DNA of 12,119 nt. Source: CAYHOI01 sp964358175. GTDB lineage: Bacteria; Margulisbacteria; Riflemargulisbacteria; GWF2-35-9. Numbering within the stretch: the first letter of the stretch is position 1; every line of letters begins with the position of its first letter. The position numbers and the translations under genes are program-made. The notes under the pieces are model-generated. The model did not search any database. It saw only the letters and a program-made list of their open reading frames with translations, and was not told the origin of the DNA. Positions 4,609 through 12,119 of this stretch are shown piece by piece. The stretch covers positions 1 through 12,119 of the forward strand of contig CAYHOI010000057.1 of NCBI GenBank assembly GCA_964358175.1. Reading direction: 5' to 3'.

Positions 4609-5403
4609 TTACCCCATCAACTCCCGAATGCGCGGCAATGCTCGAATCGTCGCTTCACGCCCCATTGAAATGAGGTCTTTCTTTCGCTTCATGTCAAAGG
4701 AGGAAATACACTCCTGAACGGGTTCGATCAGCACATCGATCAGGGAGGCCTTGGCTCGTGTCTGATGCTTCAGCATCACGTCGATCGCACGGTCAGCAAT
4801 TGAAAAAATATTATGGGGCCGATTGGAAAGAACGCCGGTAGGGATAACATCCACACCGATTACGATATCCGCTCCTAACGCCCTCAGTGGCTCTACAGGC
4901 ACATTATTTACTAAACCGCCATCCGCCATCATGCCGAGCGCTGACTCCACCGGAATATACACGCCTGGAAATGAACAACTCATCCTCACGGCCAAGGAAA
5001 GCGAGCCATCCGTCAGAATCACCCCCTCCGAGGTTACCAAATCCGTCGCTGTCACGGCCAAGGGAATTGCCAAATCTTGAAAACGGTCATGTGGCACTAT
5101 TTTTTTCACAAAATTCTCAATCGACAAACTGCTAATAAATCCATGGCGTGTAAGTTTGAGAGCTGTAAATTGACGCCAATTCACTTTGAACGAAACCAGA
5201 TTGAACTTCCGCATATCTTGTTTGTCTGCATAAATTGCCGCAATCAGACTCCCGCTGCTCGTACCCGAAATAAAATCAATCGGAATTTTTTCGCTTTCTA
5301 AAATTTGGAGCACACCAATATGCGCAAAACTACGCACGGAGCCGCCACCAAGCGCTAATCCGATCTTGCGGCGACTCTCCTTGGAAGGAACGACCTTACT
5401 CAT
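4609..5403 (-). CDS. patatin-like phospholipase / lipid acyl hydrolase
   Basis: A 264-residue cytoplasmic patatin-family hydrolase with the Ser-Asp dyad. The oxyanion element GGGSVR (19-24) is followed by FAHIGVLQIL, the nucleophile elbow G47-T-S49-S-G51 and, at the family's second motif, D161-G-G in MADGGLVNNVP. The family consensus GGGxxRG ends here in Ser rather than Gly. Length and layout fit the short bacterial RssA-like type, with no signal peptide or membrane segment. Known members cleave acyl chains from phospholipids or other lipids; the substrate here is unknown. The ATG at 5403 overlaps the acyl-CoA dehydrogenase end by 8 bases, with AAGGA 9 bases upstream, so it belongs to the fatty-acid operon as the last gene. 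The context suggests it supplies fatty acids to the pathway (inference). Confidence 0.9.
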   Translation of the reverse strand: MSKVVPSKESRRKIGLALGGGSVRSFAHIGVLQILESEKIPIDFISGTSSGSLIAAIYADKQDMRKFNLVSFKVNWRQFTALKLTRHGFISSLSIENFVKKIVPHDRFQDLAIPLAVTATDLVTSEGVILTDGSLSLAVRMSCSFPGVYIPVESALGMMADGGLVNNVPVEPLRALGADIVIGVDVIPTGVLSNRPHNIFSIADRAIDVMLKHQTRAKASLIDVLIEPVQECISSFDMKRKKDLISMGREATIRALPRIRELMG

Positions 5404-7249
5404 GCATAATTCCTTCCTCTTGCCATTTTAATTTCTCATCAAAACAAAGGCGTCCAACCCGACTCACAAGCTTGTTATGATTTCGACTCACTCGTGAAAA
5501 ACTCGTTCGAATCCGATCTCTCGCTTGGAGGCAAAACAAGTCTGCTAAATCCTGGGGTGATTGATCTCCAGGATCCATAGAAAGCAGATGATCCGCGTAA
5601 GACAACGTCGAAGCCATCGCAAATAAATCGGTTCCAATGTTAACAAATTCGGCCAAAATCAATTGTTCTCTTTCGAGCTTTTGTTGATATCGTCCCATCG
5701 TTTCAAACAATTTCCGGGCAAGACACTTACTTGCTTTGGCAATAAATCGTAAATGACGCTGATTTTGAGACGAAAGCGATTGTGTGGTATACCTTTTCGG
5801 GATCCCCACAAATTGCTTGGGATACCACCAGCCGTAGAAGAGAAATGCCTTCCCTAATGCTTTTAATCGTTTAACCAACCCATTTCGCGAATCCATAATC
5901 GGCATAATATATCGAACATGCATATCCATTGCCTCTCGTGCGATGAATAGATGCATGATCTCACTGGTTCCTTCAATAATTCGATTAATTCGGGTATCTC
6001 GCAACATTCGCTCAATGGGGTCCGGCTTCTCACCTCGTCCACGTAACGATTGAGCAGTCTCATACCCACGCCCGCCCTTGATCTGCAACGTTTCGTCAAC
6101 AATTGTCCATGCTCTCTCCGTACAAAAGTACTTTGCCATTGCTGCTTCCAACCGAATATCTTTATTGGACTTATCAGCAAAAGCTGATGTTAACCAGGTA
6201 ATACTTTCCATAGCAAGGGTATTTGTCGCAATAAAAGCATTTTTATTTTCGATCGCTTGATGTTTTCCTATGGGCTGTCCCCACTGAATTCGTTTACGCA
6301 TCCAGTCTCGATTATAGCGCATACATAGTTTCGCCATTCCCGTCACGGCGGCGGGCACAGTCAAACGTCCTGTATTAAGTGTCGCAAGAGCGATCTTGAG
6401 CCCCTGCCCTTCCTCGCCTATTCTGTTTTCAATAGGAATTTTCATTTGGTTAAACCGCAATAACCCATTGGAAATACCCCGAATCCCCATAAATTCACAA
6501 TGATGAACCACTTCAAACCCTGGCGTCGATGTCTCGACAATGAATGCAGAGATCTGCTTCTTTTCTTTGCCATTGACCGCCATCGGTTTTGTCTGGGCCA
6601 TCACAATCAGGAGCTCAGCAGCAGGACCATTGGTAATCCACACTTTTTTTCCTGTTAACTCATAATACTTACCATCCGCAGATAGTGTCGCTGTCGTCGT
6701 CATGTTTGCAGGATCGGAGCCTACGTCCGGTTCCGTGAGCGCGAAAGCCGAGACAGCCCCTTTTGCTAAACGAGGTAAAAAGGCTTCTTTTTGTTCTTTT
6801 GTCCCAAACAGCTTTAAAGGCTGCGGGACACCAATGCTTTGATGTGCAGATAACCAGACGGTAGTCGACCCACAATAACTTCCCATTACAGCCATCGCGC
6901 GATTGTAGTTCACCACCGAAAAGCCAAGCCCCCCATATTCCTTCGGGATCTTCATCCCAAAACACCCAATATCTGCCAACGCTTTGATGGCTTTTTGAGG
7001 TAGCTTACCGGTTTTATCAACCTCATCCGCATCAATATTGTCCACCAAAACCTTTTCAAGAACTTTGATAAACTCATCACCAATCGCTTTATCCTCAGGA
7101 CTTTGAATAGGAAATGGATGAATGAGATCCCAGACAAAATTTCCCTTAAAGAGTTCCGCGACGAAACTGGGATACTTCCAGTCAATCTCACGGCTATCCT
7201 CCGCAAGATCAAGCGAAGCCTGCTTAAGTTTGTTGTCTGTTAATTTCAT
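5396..7249 (-). CDS. acyl-CoA dehydrogenase, VLCAD/ACAD9-like with C-terminal extension
   Basis: A 617-residue FAD flavoprotein catalysing the first, alpha-beta oxidation step of acyl-CoA. The N-terminal helical domain (about 55-165) contains IPKEYGGLGF (101-110). The FAD-contacting AFALTEPDVGSDPANM (168-183) and VWITNGP (203-209) follow. The C-terminal domain has QIKGGRGYE (389-397), MLRDTRINRI and the catalytic glutamate E426 in IIEGTSE. Residues from about 450 form an extra C-terminal domain, as in the VLCAD/ACAD9 group, making it much longer than the usual 380-400. In that group this part mediates dimer and membrane contact; whether it does so here is unknown. The ATG at 7249 overlaps the FadB stop in ATGA, with GGAGGT upstream. 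No electron-transfer flavoprotein gene is in the window, so its electron acceptor must be encoded elsewhere. Confidence 0.93.
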   Translation of the reverse strand: MKLTDNKLKQASLDLAEDSREIDWKYPSFVAELFKGNFVWDLIHPFPIQSPEDKAIGDEFIKVLEKVLVDNIDADEVDKTGKLPQKAIKALADIGCFGMKIPKEYGGLGFSVVNYNRAMAVMGSYCGSTTVWLSAHQSIGVPQPLKLFGTKEQKEAFLPRLAKGAVSAFALTEPDVGSDPANMTTTATLSADGKYYELTGKKVWITNGPAAELLIVMAQTKPMAVNGKEKKQISAFIVETSTPGFEVVHHCEFMGIRGISNGLLRFNQMKIPIENRIGEEGQGLKIALATLNTGRLTVPAAVTGMAKLCMRYNRDWMRKRIQWGQPIGKHQAIENKNAFIATNTLAMESITWLTSAFADKSNKDIRLEAAMAKYFCTERAWTIVDETLQIKGGRGYETAQSLRGRGEKPDPIERMLRDTRINRIIEGTSEIMHLFIAREAMDMHVRYIMPIMDSRNGLVKRLKALGKAFLFYGWWYPKQFVGIPKRYTTQSLSSQNQRHLRFIAKASKCLARKLFETMGRYQQKLEREQLILAEFVNIGTDLFAMASTLSYADHLLSMDPGDQSPQDLADLFCLQARDRIRTSFSRVSRNHNKLVSRVGRLCFDEKLKWQEEGIMHE

Positions 7250-9396
7250 GATTGACCTCCTCTGAATGTTTTTTTCTCCCGTGCCATTTGAGTGAGCAAG
7301 TCACTCGGGGCAAATCGCTCTCCCAGATGATCCGCATATCGCAAGAGAGCATCTTTCACATAAGCAATGCCCAGGTGATCCGCATACGAAAGTAGTCCGC
7401 CGCGAAAGGGTGGAAAGCCCGTACCCATGATCATCGCCATATCCAAATAATCCGGTCTTGTAACGATTCCCTCCTCGAGACATCTCGATGCCTCATTAAT
7501 CATGATCAGCAAACACCGTTCCACCATTGTTTCATCAGTAAGTGCTGTAGAATTGGAACGTCCGATCCCCATCACCTTCTCGACAATGTGAGGATTAAGC
7601 TTTCTCTCTTTTCCCGAATAATCATAGAAGCCCATCTTACTCTTTTTCCCAAGCCATTTCTGTTCATAAATCAGCTGTATCGACTGAGCGACTTTCATTC
7701 GAGGCCCATATCCGCCTTCTAATATCTTGGCGACTTTATAGCAAACGTCAATCCCTACCTCATCGGCAAGGGTCATAGGACCCATTGGCATTCCAAACCT
7801 CAAAACGACTTCATCAATTTCTTCCAAATCTGCCCCCTCCTCAAGCATGAGTAGAGCCTCGTTCATATAAGGAAGAAGGATTCTATTCACCAAGAATCCA
7901 GGACAATCCTGAACCACAATCGCTGTTTTCTTTAATGATTTCGCGAATGCTACAGTTGATGCAACGGTTTCAGGAGAGGTCTGTTTTCCGGGGATCACTT
8001 CCACCAGAGGCATTCGGTTCACAGGATTGAAAAAATGCATACCAACAAATCGCTCGGGATGAGTAAGCACCGAAGCCATCTGCGTAATCGATAAGGCAGA
8101 TGTATTTGAGGCTATTATCGCGTCAGCTCCCACCTCTTTTTCAAGTTCAGCCAACACTTTTTTCTTTATCTCAATATCTTCAATGATCGCCTCAACAACA
8201 ATGTCCGACCGTGAAAACCCACGATAATCTGTCGTGGCGGAAATGTGATGTAATTTAAGATTTGCTTCTCGGCGTTCAAGACGGCGTCTTTTGGTCAATT
8301 GCTTGTAAATAGTCATCGCCGATTCATATCCCTTGGCGATTGCGTCCCAGCTGACATCCTTCATGCGAGTACTCAGATCATTATTGCTCATAAGCCATGC
8401 AATACCGCCCCCCATCACCCCTGCCCCAAGAACCCCTGTATATCGAATCTTTTTGGGCAAGCTGGAAGCGACAACGCCCGGGTCTTTTTTCAAAACCTCA
8501 TCGGTATAATAAAGCGCAATCAAATGGCGGCAAATATCGGTAATGACAAGCTGACTAAACGCATGAGCTTCCTTCTCCATCCCTTTCTCAACCGGTCCGC
8601 CATACGTTTGCTTTATCACCTCTAAAGCACTCAGAGGAGCAGGATAATGGCCATCCGATTGCGCCAAAACATCTTTCTTGGCCATCTGATAAACCAGAAA
8701 ACGTCCAAGTAGGGTTCGATCAAGAATCCATGAAATGAATCCCTTCGGTCGACGTCGAGCACGAATAAATTTATCATCAGAATTCATCACGTTTTTTGCA
8801 AAAGCCAGGGCTTTTTGATGGATCACTTCATGGGCAAATACGCTATCCACAATTCCTTTCTTCAGAGCCTGATTGCCATCCAACTTTTTCGCACCCAAGA
8901 TCAACGGCAAGGATCGCTCTAGGCCTATAAGTCGAGGCAATCGCTGAGTACCGCCAAATCCCGGGATAATTCCAAGGCTTACTTCGATGAGTCCGATCTT
9001 CGTTTTGGGATGATCAGTCGCCACACGATACCGACAAGCTAGCGCTAGTTCAAGGCCACCGCCTAAACAAGCACCGTTAATGACAGCAATCGTTGGGAAA
9101 GGAAGGGCTTCCAGTTTATCCAGTATCCGTTGTCCCGATCGTGCTTTTTGAAACCCCAGTTCACTCGATGAAATCGAATCAATTTCAGCGATATCCGCAC
9201 CCGCAATGAACACACCTTCCTTGGCGCTGCTGAAAAGTAATGCCCGAATGGACTGATCTGCATGTATTTTATTCAAAACAGATTCCAACTCCGCCATAAC
9301 AGATGTGGTCAATTTATTGACTTTTTCCTGTGGCAAATCCATGATTAACTCAACGATACCCGTCTCCAACTGCACCAATCGAAATATAGGCTCCAT
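7246..9396 (-). CDS. fadB: fused enoyl-CoA hydratase / 3-hydroxyacyl-CoA dehydrogenase (FadB/FadJ type)
   Basis: A 716-residue bifunctional enzyme for the second and third steps of beta-oxidation, the alpha subunit of the trifunctional complex. Residues 1-190 are a crotonase domain with IAGADI (64-69), GACLGGGLELALAC (108-121) and both catalytic glutamates, E116 and E138 (in LIEVSLGIIPGFGGTQRL). A linker leads to the NAD-binding domain with GVLGAGVMGGGIA (321-333), NTSALSI (431-437) and the catalytic pair H454/E466 in HFFNPVNRMPLVEVIPG. The C-terminal helical repeats follow, with FPPFRGG at 661-667. Length equals that of FadB and FadJ (714-729). The frame extends upstream to 9444, but the ATG at 9396 is right: it has GGAGGT 6 bases before it and aligns with the family start. 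Its A is shared with the thiolase TAA (TAATG). FadB and FadJ cannot be separated from sequence alone; the symbol is provisional. Confidence 0.93.
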   Translation of the reverse strand: MEPIFRLVQLETGIVELIMDLPQEKVNKLTTSVMAELESVLNKIHADQSIRALLFSSAKEGVFIAGADIAEIDSISSSELGFQKARSGQRILDKLEALPFPTIAVINGACLGGGLELALACRYRVATDHPKTKIGLIEVSLGIIPGFGGTQRLPRLIGLERSLPLILGAKKLDGNQALKKGIVDSVFAHEVIHQKALAFAKNVMNSDDKFIRARRRPKGFISWILDRTLLGRFLVYQMAKKDVLAQSDGHYPAPLSALEVIKQTYGGPVEKGMEKEAHAFSQLVITDICRHLIALYYTDEVLKKDPGVVASSLPKKIRYTGVLGAGVMGGGIAWLMSNNDLSTRMKDVSWDAIAKGYESAMTIYKQLTKRRRLERREANLKLHHISATTDYRGFSRSDIVVEAIIEDIEIKKKVLAELEKEVGADAIIASNTSALSITQMASVLTHPERFVGMHFFNPVNRMPLVEVIPGKQTSPETVASTVAFAKSLKKTAIVVQDCPGFLVNRILLPYMNEALLMLEEGADLEEIDEVVLRFGMPMGPMTLADEVGIDVCYKVAKILEGGYGPRMKVAQSIQLIYEQKWLGKKSKMGFYDYSGKERKLNPHIVEKVMGIGRSNSTALTDETMVERCLLIMINEASRCLEEGIVTRPDYLDMAMIMGTGFPPFRGGLLSYADHLGIAYVKDALLRYADHLGERFAPSDLLTQMAREKKTFRGGQS

Positions 9397-10685
9397 TAGT
9401 TCACCTCCAAGGCTAAAGCTGCACCCTGACCGCCACCAATACAAAGCGTCGCAAGTCCTGTCTGAAGACCTCTTCGCCTGAGCTCTCGCAGGAGCGTAAG
9501 AATCAACCTTGCCCCTGTTGCGCCGACTGGATGCCCGAGGGCTATCGCACCTCCATTGACATTGACGATATTCATATCCAATGCACCCACCGCTTTTGAC
9601 AATCCCAAATACGTTTTCGCAAACTCATCCGAAGCAAAGGCTCGCTCACAGGCAAGAGCTTGTGCGGCGAAGGCCTCATTAAGCTCAATCAGTTCGAAGT
9701 CCTTCATCATTAAATGAGTTTTCGCAAGAAGCTTCGCTGTCGCATAAACCGGCCCCAGCCCCATACGATGAGGGTCAAGACCCGCATAGGCATATTCCCT
9801 CAAATATCCCAATGGCGTGAGACCGAGTTCTTTGGCCTTGGCCTCACTCATCACAATAAGCGCGGCTGCCCCATCAGAAACAGGACAAGCATTTCCTACC
9901 GTAACTGTTCCATTCTTGCGATCAAAATAAGGTTTAAGTTTTTGAAGCGCCGCAAGGGTTTGCTCAGCACGAGGACCTCCATCATGACGTTGTACAGCCT
10001 TAAAATCTGGAGGAATCGGTACGGGCACAATTTCCTCCGCAAAAATCCCTTTCTCCATAGCCCGAACAGCCTTGAGATGACTAGCCAAGGCAAACTCATC
10101 CTGCTCAAGGCGGCTCAGTTGAAATTCGCGGGCAAGCACTTCTGCGGTAGCCCCCATATTCAGCCCGCTGATTGGATCCGTTAAACCTTCCTGAATACCG
10201 ATAATCGGCGATAAAAACGAAGGTCGAAAACTCAAAAGTGCCATCATTTTCTGAAAAGGCGTTTTTGCTCTCATCAGACGAGCAAACAATGCCGTCATAT
10301 CGCGATTAAAGAGTAGCGGAATATTGCTCATGGACTCCGTCCCCCCTGCGATGAGGATATCAGCTTCACCCGCCAGAATTTTATTCGCTGCCGTTGTCAC
10401 AGCCTCCATCCCAGAAGCACAATTTCGATGAACCGTCACAGCAGGCATCTCCTTGGCAAGCCCGGCCTTCAAGGCAATAACTCTCGCGACATTGGCTGCA
10501 TTCGCCGGCTGTGCCACATTCCCAAAAACGAGCTCATCGATCTGCCCGGGCTCCAGCGAGGATCTCATCAATACCTCTTTCACAGCATACGCACCCAGGT
10601 CGTCGGCCGAAATATTCTTCAGTTCTACTCCTGCCTTACAAAACGGTGTTCTCACCCCATCGATAATTGCGATTCTATTTCTCAT
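9396..10685 (-). CDS. fadI: acetyl-CoA acyltransferase (3-ketoacyl-CoA thiolase)
   Basis: A 429-residue degradative thiolase that cleaves 3-ketoacyl-CoA with CoA to give acetyl-CoA and a shortened acyl-CoA; it is the beta subunit partner of the FadB-type protein. The nucleophile is C89 in HRNCASGMEA. The other catalytic motifs are NEAFAAQ (336-342), GGAIALGHPVGATGAR with H385, and the second cysteine C415 in LCIGGGQG. The N-terminal IIDGVRTPFCKAG is typical. The length and the loop of about 130-170 fit the FadI/mitochondrial trifunctional beta type better than the shorter FadA. The ATG at 10685 directly follows the TAA of the acyl-CoA ligase (TAAATG), with AAGGGAG upstream. Its stop shares one base with the fadB start. 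The symbol is by resemblance; an acetoacetyl-CoA thiolase role is less likely given the fadB neighbour. Confidence 0.88.
   Translation of the reverse strand: MRNRIAIIDGVRTPFCKAGVELKNISADDLGAYAVKEVLMRSSLEPGQIDELVFGNVAQPANAANVARVIALKAGLAKEMPAVTVHRNCASGMEAVTTAANKILAGEADILIAGGTESMSNIPLLFNRDMTALFARLMRAKTPFQKMMALLSFRPSFLSPIIGIQEGLTDPISGLNMGATAEVLAREFQLSRLEQDEFALASHLKAVRAMEKGIFAEEIVPVPIPPDFKAVQRHDGGPRAEQTLAALQKLKPYFDRKNGTVTVGNACPVSDGAAALIVMSEAKAKELGLTPLGYLREYAYAGLDPHRMGLGPVYATAKLLAKTHLMMKDFELIELNEAFAAQALACERAFASDEFAKTYLGLSKAVGALDMNIVNVNGGAIALGHPVGATGARLILTLLRELRRRGLQTGLATLCIGGGQGAALALEVN
9403..9408 (-). promoter_or_regulatory. ribosome binding site deciding the FadB-type start
   Basis: On the minus strand this reads GGAGGT, 6 bases before the ATG at 9396. 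It settles the start there rather than 48 bases upstream, where the longer frame would overlap the thiolase and add 16 residues without family match. It lies within the last codons of the thiolase, consistent with coupled translation. Confidence 0.75.
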
Positions 10686-12119
10686 TTAGTCATCTCCCTT
10701 CTTTTCTCCATACATCTCATTTATTTCTGTTGCATAACGATGACAAATCACATGACGTTTTATTTTTAAGGTTGGTGTTAACTCCCCATCTTCTTGTGTA
10801 AACTCCTTGGCAATGAGCGTAAATTTTTTCACCTGTTTATAAGGCGCAAGGTCTCCTAATTCCATTTGTAAAAGCTCTTTAAACAAACGAATGGTATCAA
10901 CATGACTCAGCAAGAGTGACTGATCACAAACAATGTTGCGTCCTTTCAAATACAGATCAACCTCACTCATATTCGGAACAATTAAGGCTGTCAGATAATT
11001 TCGCCCCTCCCCCACCACGATCACCTGAGAAACATATTTGCTACTGCTCAACAGCATCTCGAGAGGCTGAGGGGCAACTTTCTTCCCTGTACTCATCACA
11101 ATGAGTTCTTTTTTGCGCCCCACGATTTTGATATATCCATCTTCATCAATTTGGGCAATATCTCCTGTGCAAAACCATCCATCTGAAGTAAACGCGAGCT
11201 TTGTTTCATCAGGATTCTTGTAATAACCGCTGGTAACATTAGGCCCCTTCACCAAAAGTTCTCCATCTTGCGCCAACTTCACGGTTACATGTCGTAAAAC
11301 TTTTCCGACCGTTCCGAATTTGGGGTGATCCGGATGATTACAGCAAATCACCGGAGCCGTTTCGGTCAAGCCATATCCTTCAATAATACAAATACCCAAT
11401 GCTTCAAAAAACTCACCCACCGATTGGGGTAACGGAGCACCTCCTGAAACACAAAATCGAAGTTTCCCCCCCATTTTCTGCTGAATCTTTGAGAAGACAA
11501 CTTTCTCGGCCAATACATAAGGCAATTTCAACCACAGGGTAGGAAATCCCTTCTTTCGCAAGTGATGATAGCGATGCCCAACCTTCAAAGCCCAGTTGAA
11601 AATCACATGAGAAAATCCGTGAAGCGAATTTAAAATCTTCGATTGAATTTTTTCAAAAAGTCTCGGAACACTGATCATCACGGTTGGTTGAGCAAGTTTA
11701 ATATCCTCTCCAACGGTTTGAATGCTTTGTGCATAATAAATAGAGCCACCAATATAGATGAGCAAATAATATCCGACCGTTCGCTCCAACACATGGCTCA
11801 ATGGCAAGAATGACAGGACTGAATCGCGTTCATCTATGGCCACAAAGCCCACTATATCTTCAACATTTGAGAGAAAATTACCATGCGTAAGCTGTACACC
11901 CTTGGAAAGGCCTGTACTGCCTGACGTGTATACGATACTCGCAAGATCTTCGGAGGTTACAGTGTGCCGAATCGCCAAAAAAGCCTCGCGTTCAGCCTGG
12001 GCAACGTTTCGCCCCAACTGCTGAAGCTGGCCTAAAGAATACACGCCTGTTCTCGTTTCCTTCTCATTTAACATAATAATGGTTTCCAATGCGTTACATT
12101 CATGCCGAATCTGCTTAAT
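10686..12119 (-). CDS. long-chain acyl-CoA ligase (AMP-forming), 5' end missing
   Basis: The first gene of the operon in the window activates free fatty acids to acyl-CoA with ATP. The frame is open to the right edge, giving 477 residues of the usual ~600; the N-terminal ~120 are outside. A TTG at 12089 is inside the gene and is not its start. Counting from the window edge: the phosphate-binding motif YTSGSTGLSKGVQLTH (64-79), the adenylate motif GYGLTETAP (248-256), YKNPDETKLAF, DGWFCTGD (313-320) and GRKKELI (334-340), and near the end TPTLKIKR (448-455) with the likely catalytic lysine. This is the pattern of bacterial FadD15-like and eukaryotic-like long-chain acyl-CoA synthetases. It abuts the thiolase start with no gap. 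Family membership is firm; chain-length preference cannot be read from the sequence. Confidence 0.92.
   Translation of the reverse strand: MKQIRHECNALETIIMLNEKETRTGVYSLGQLQQLGRNVAQAEREAFLAIRHTVTSEDLASIVYTSGSTGLSKGVQLTHGNFLSNVEDIVGFVAIDERDSVLSFLPLSHVLERTVGYYLLIYIGGSIYYAQSIQTVGEDIKLAQPTVMISVPRLFEKIQSKILNSLHGFSHVIFNWALKVGHRYHHLRKKGFPTLWLKLPYVLAEKVVFSKIQQKMGGKLRFCVSGGAPLPQSVGEFFEALGICIIEGYGLTETAPVICCNHPDHPKFGTVGKVLRHVTVKLAQDGELLVKGPNVTSGYYKNPDETKLAFTSDGWFCTGDIAQIDEDGYIKIVGRKKELIVMSTGKKVAPQPLEMLLSSSKYVSQVIVVGEGRNYLTALIVPNMSEVDLYLKGRNIVCDQSLLLSHVDTIRLFKELLQMELGDLAPYKQVKKFTLIAKEFTQEDGELTPTLKIKRHVICHRYATEINEMYGEKKGDD

Noticed and set aside
4430..4717. A 95-codon plus-strand frame in the spacer and antisense to the patatin end
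   Set aside because: Although TATAAT occurs at 4465-4470 on the plus strand, there is no matching -35, the start lies before that box, and the second half is antisense to the patatin gene.
9714..10184. A 156-codon open frame on the plus strand, opposite the thiolase gene
   Set aside because: It lies wholly antisense to a strongly conserved gene, has no recognisable motifs and no ribosome site; it is a by-product of the thiolase codon pattern.

Overview
The window is one collinear stretch in which every supported gene lies on the minus strand, so it is best read from right to left. It has three parts: a fatty-acid degradation operon (about 12119-4609), a small AT-rich, repeat-bearing island of unknown function (about 4608-3403), and a conserved DNA-maintenance cluster (3402-1).

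Fatty-acid block: a long-chain acyl-CoA ligase (5' end outside the window), a FadI/FadA-type thiolase, a fused FadB/FadJ-type hydratase-dehydrogenase, a long VLCAD/ACAD9-like acyl-CoA dehydrogenase and a patatin-like lipase. The junctions are abutting or overlap by 1-8 bases, so this is one translationally coupled operon. Together the enzymes could release acyl chains from lipids, activate them to CoA esters and run all steps of beta-oxidation. A hairpin with T-rich flanks at 4545-4560 probably ends the transcript.

Island: an unrecognised 215-residue lysine-rich protein, a possible 30-codon upstream ORF whose start codon lies in the loop of a perfect 10-bp stem, a faint possible trace of a REP-associated (Y1) transposase start, and a 130-bp nested palindromic element immediately upstream of ybaB.

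Maintenance block: ybaB, recR, an HU/IHF-family protein, a short R3H protein that resembles the C-terminal part of ycf45-type ATPases but lacks the ATPase, tmk, holB and the start of ricT (PSP1 family; left edge). The order ybaB-recR ... tmk ... holB-ricT is the familiar one known from Bacillus and other bacteria, but dnaX, the usual gene before ybaB, is not there; the island and the fad operon occupy that place.

Organism: a bacterium of mid-range GC (mid-40s percent by eye). A fused FadB with a VLCAD-like dehydrogenase, patatin, an HU homologue and tmk-holB-ricT fits a Gram-negative lineage of the former Deltaproteobacteria or a related uncultivated phylum. This placement is inference and weak. 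No RNA genes, CRISPR arrays or intact insertion sequences were seen. No new defence or biosynthetic system is evident; the most unusual material is the 3.4-4.6 kb island and the ATPase-less R3H gene.
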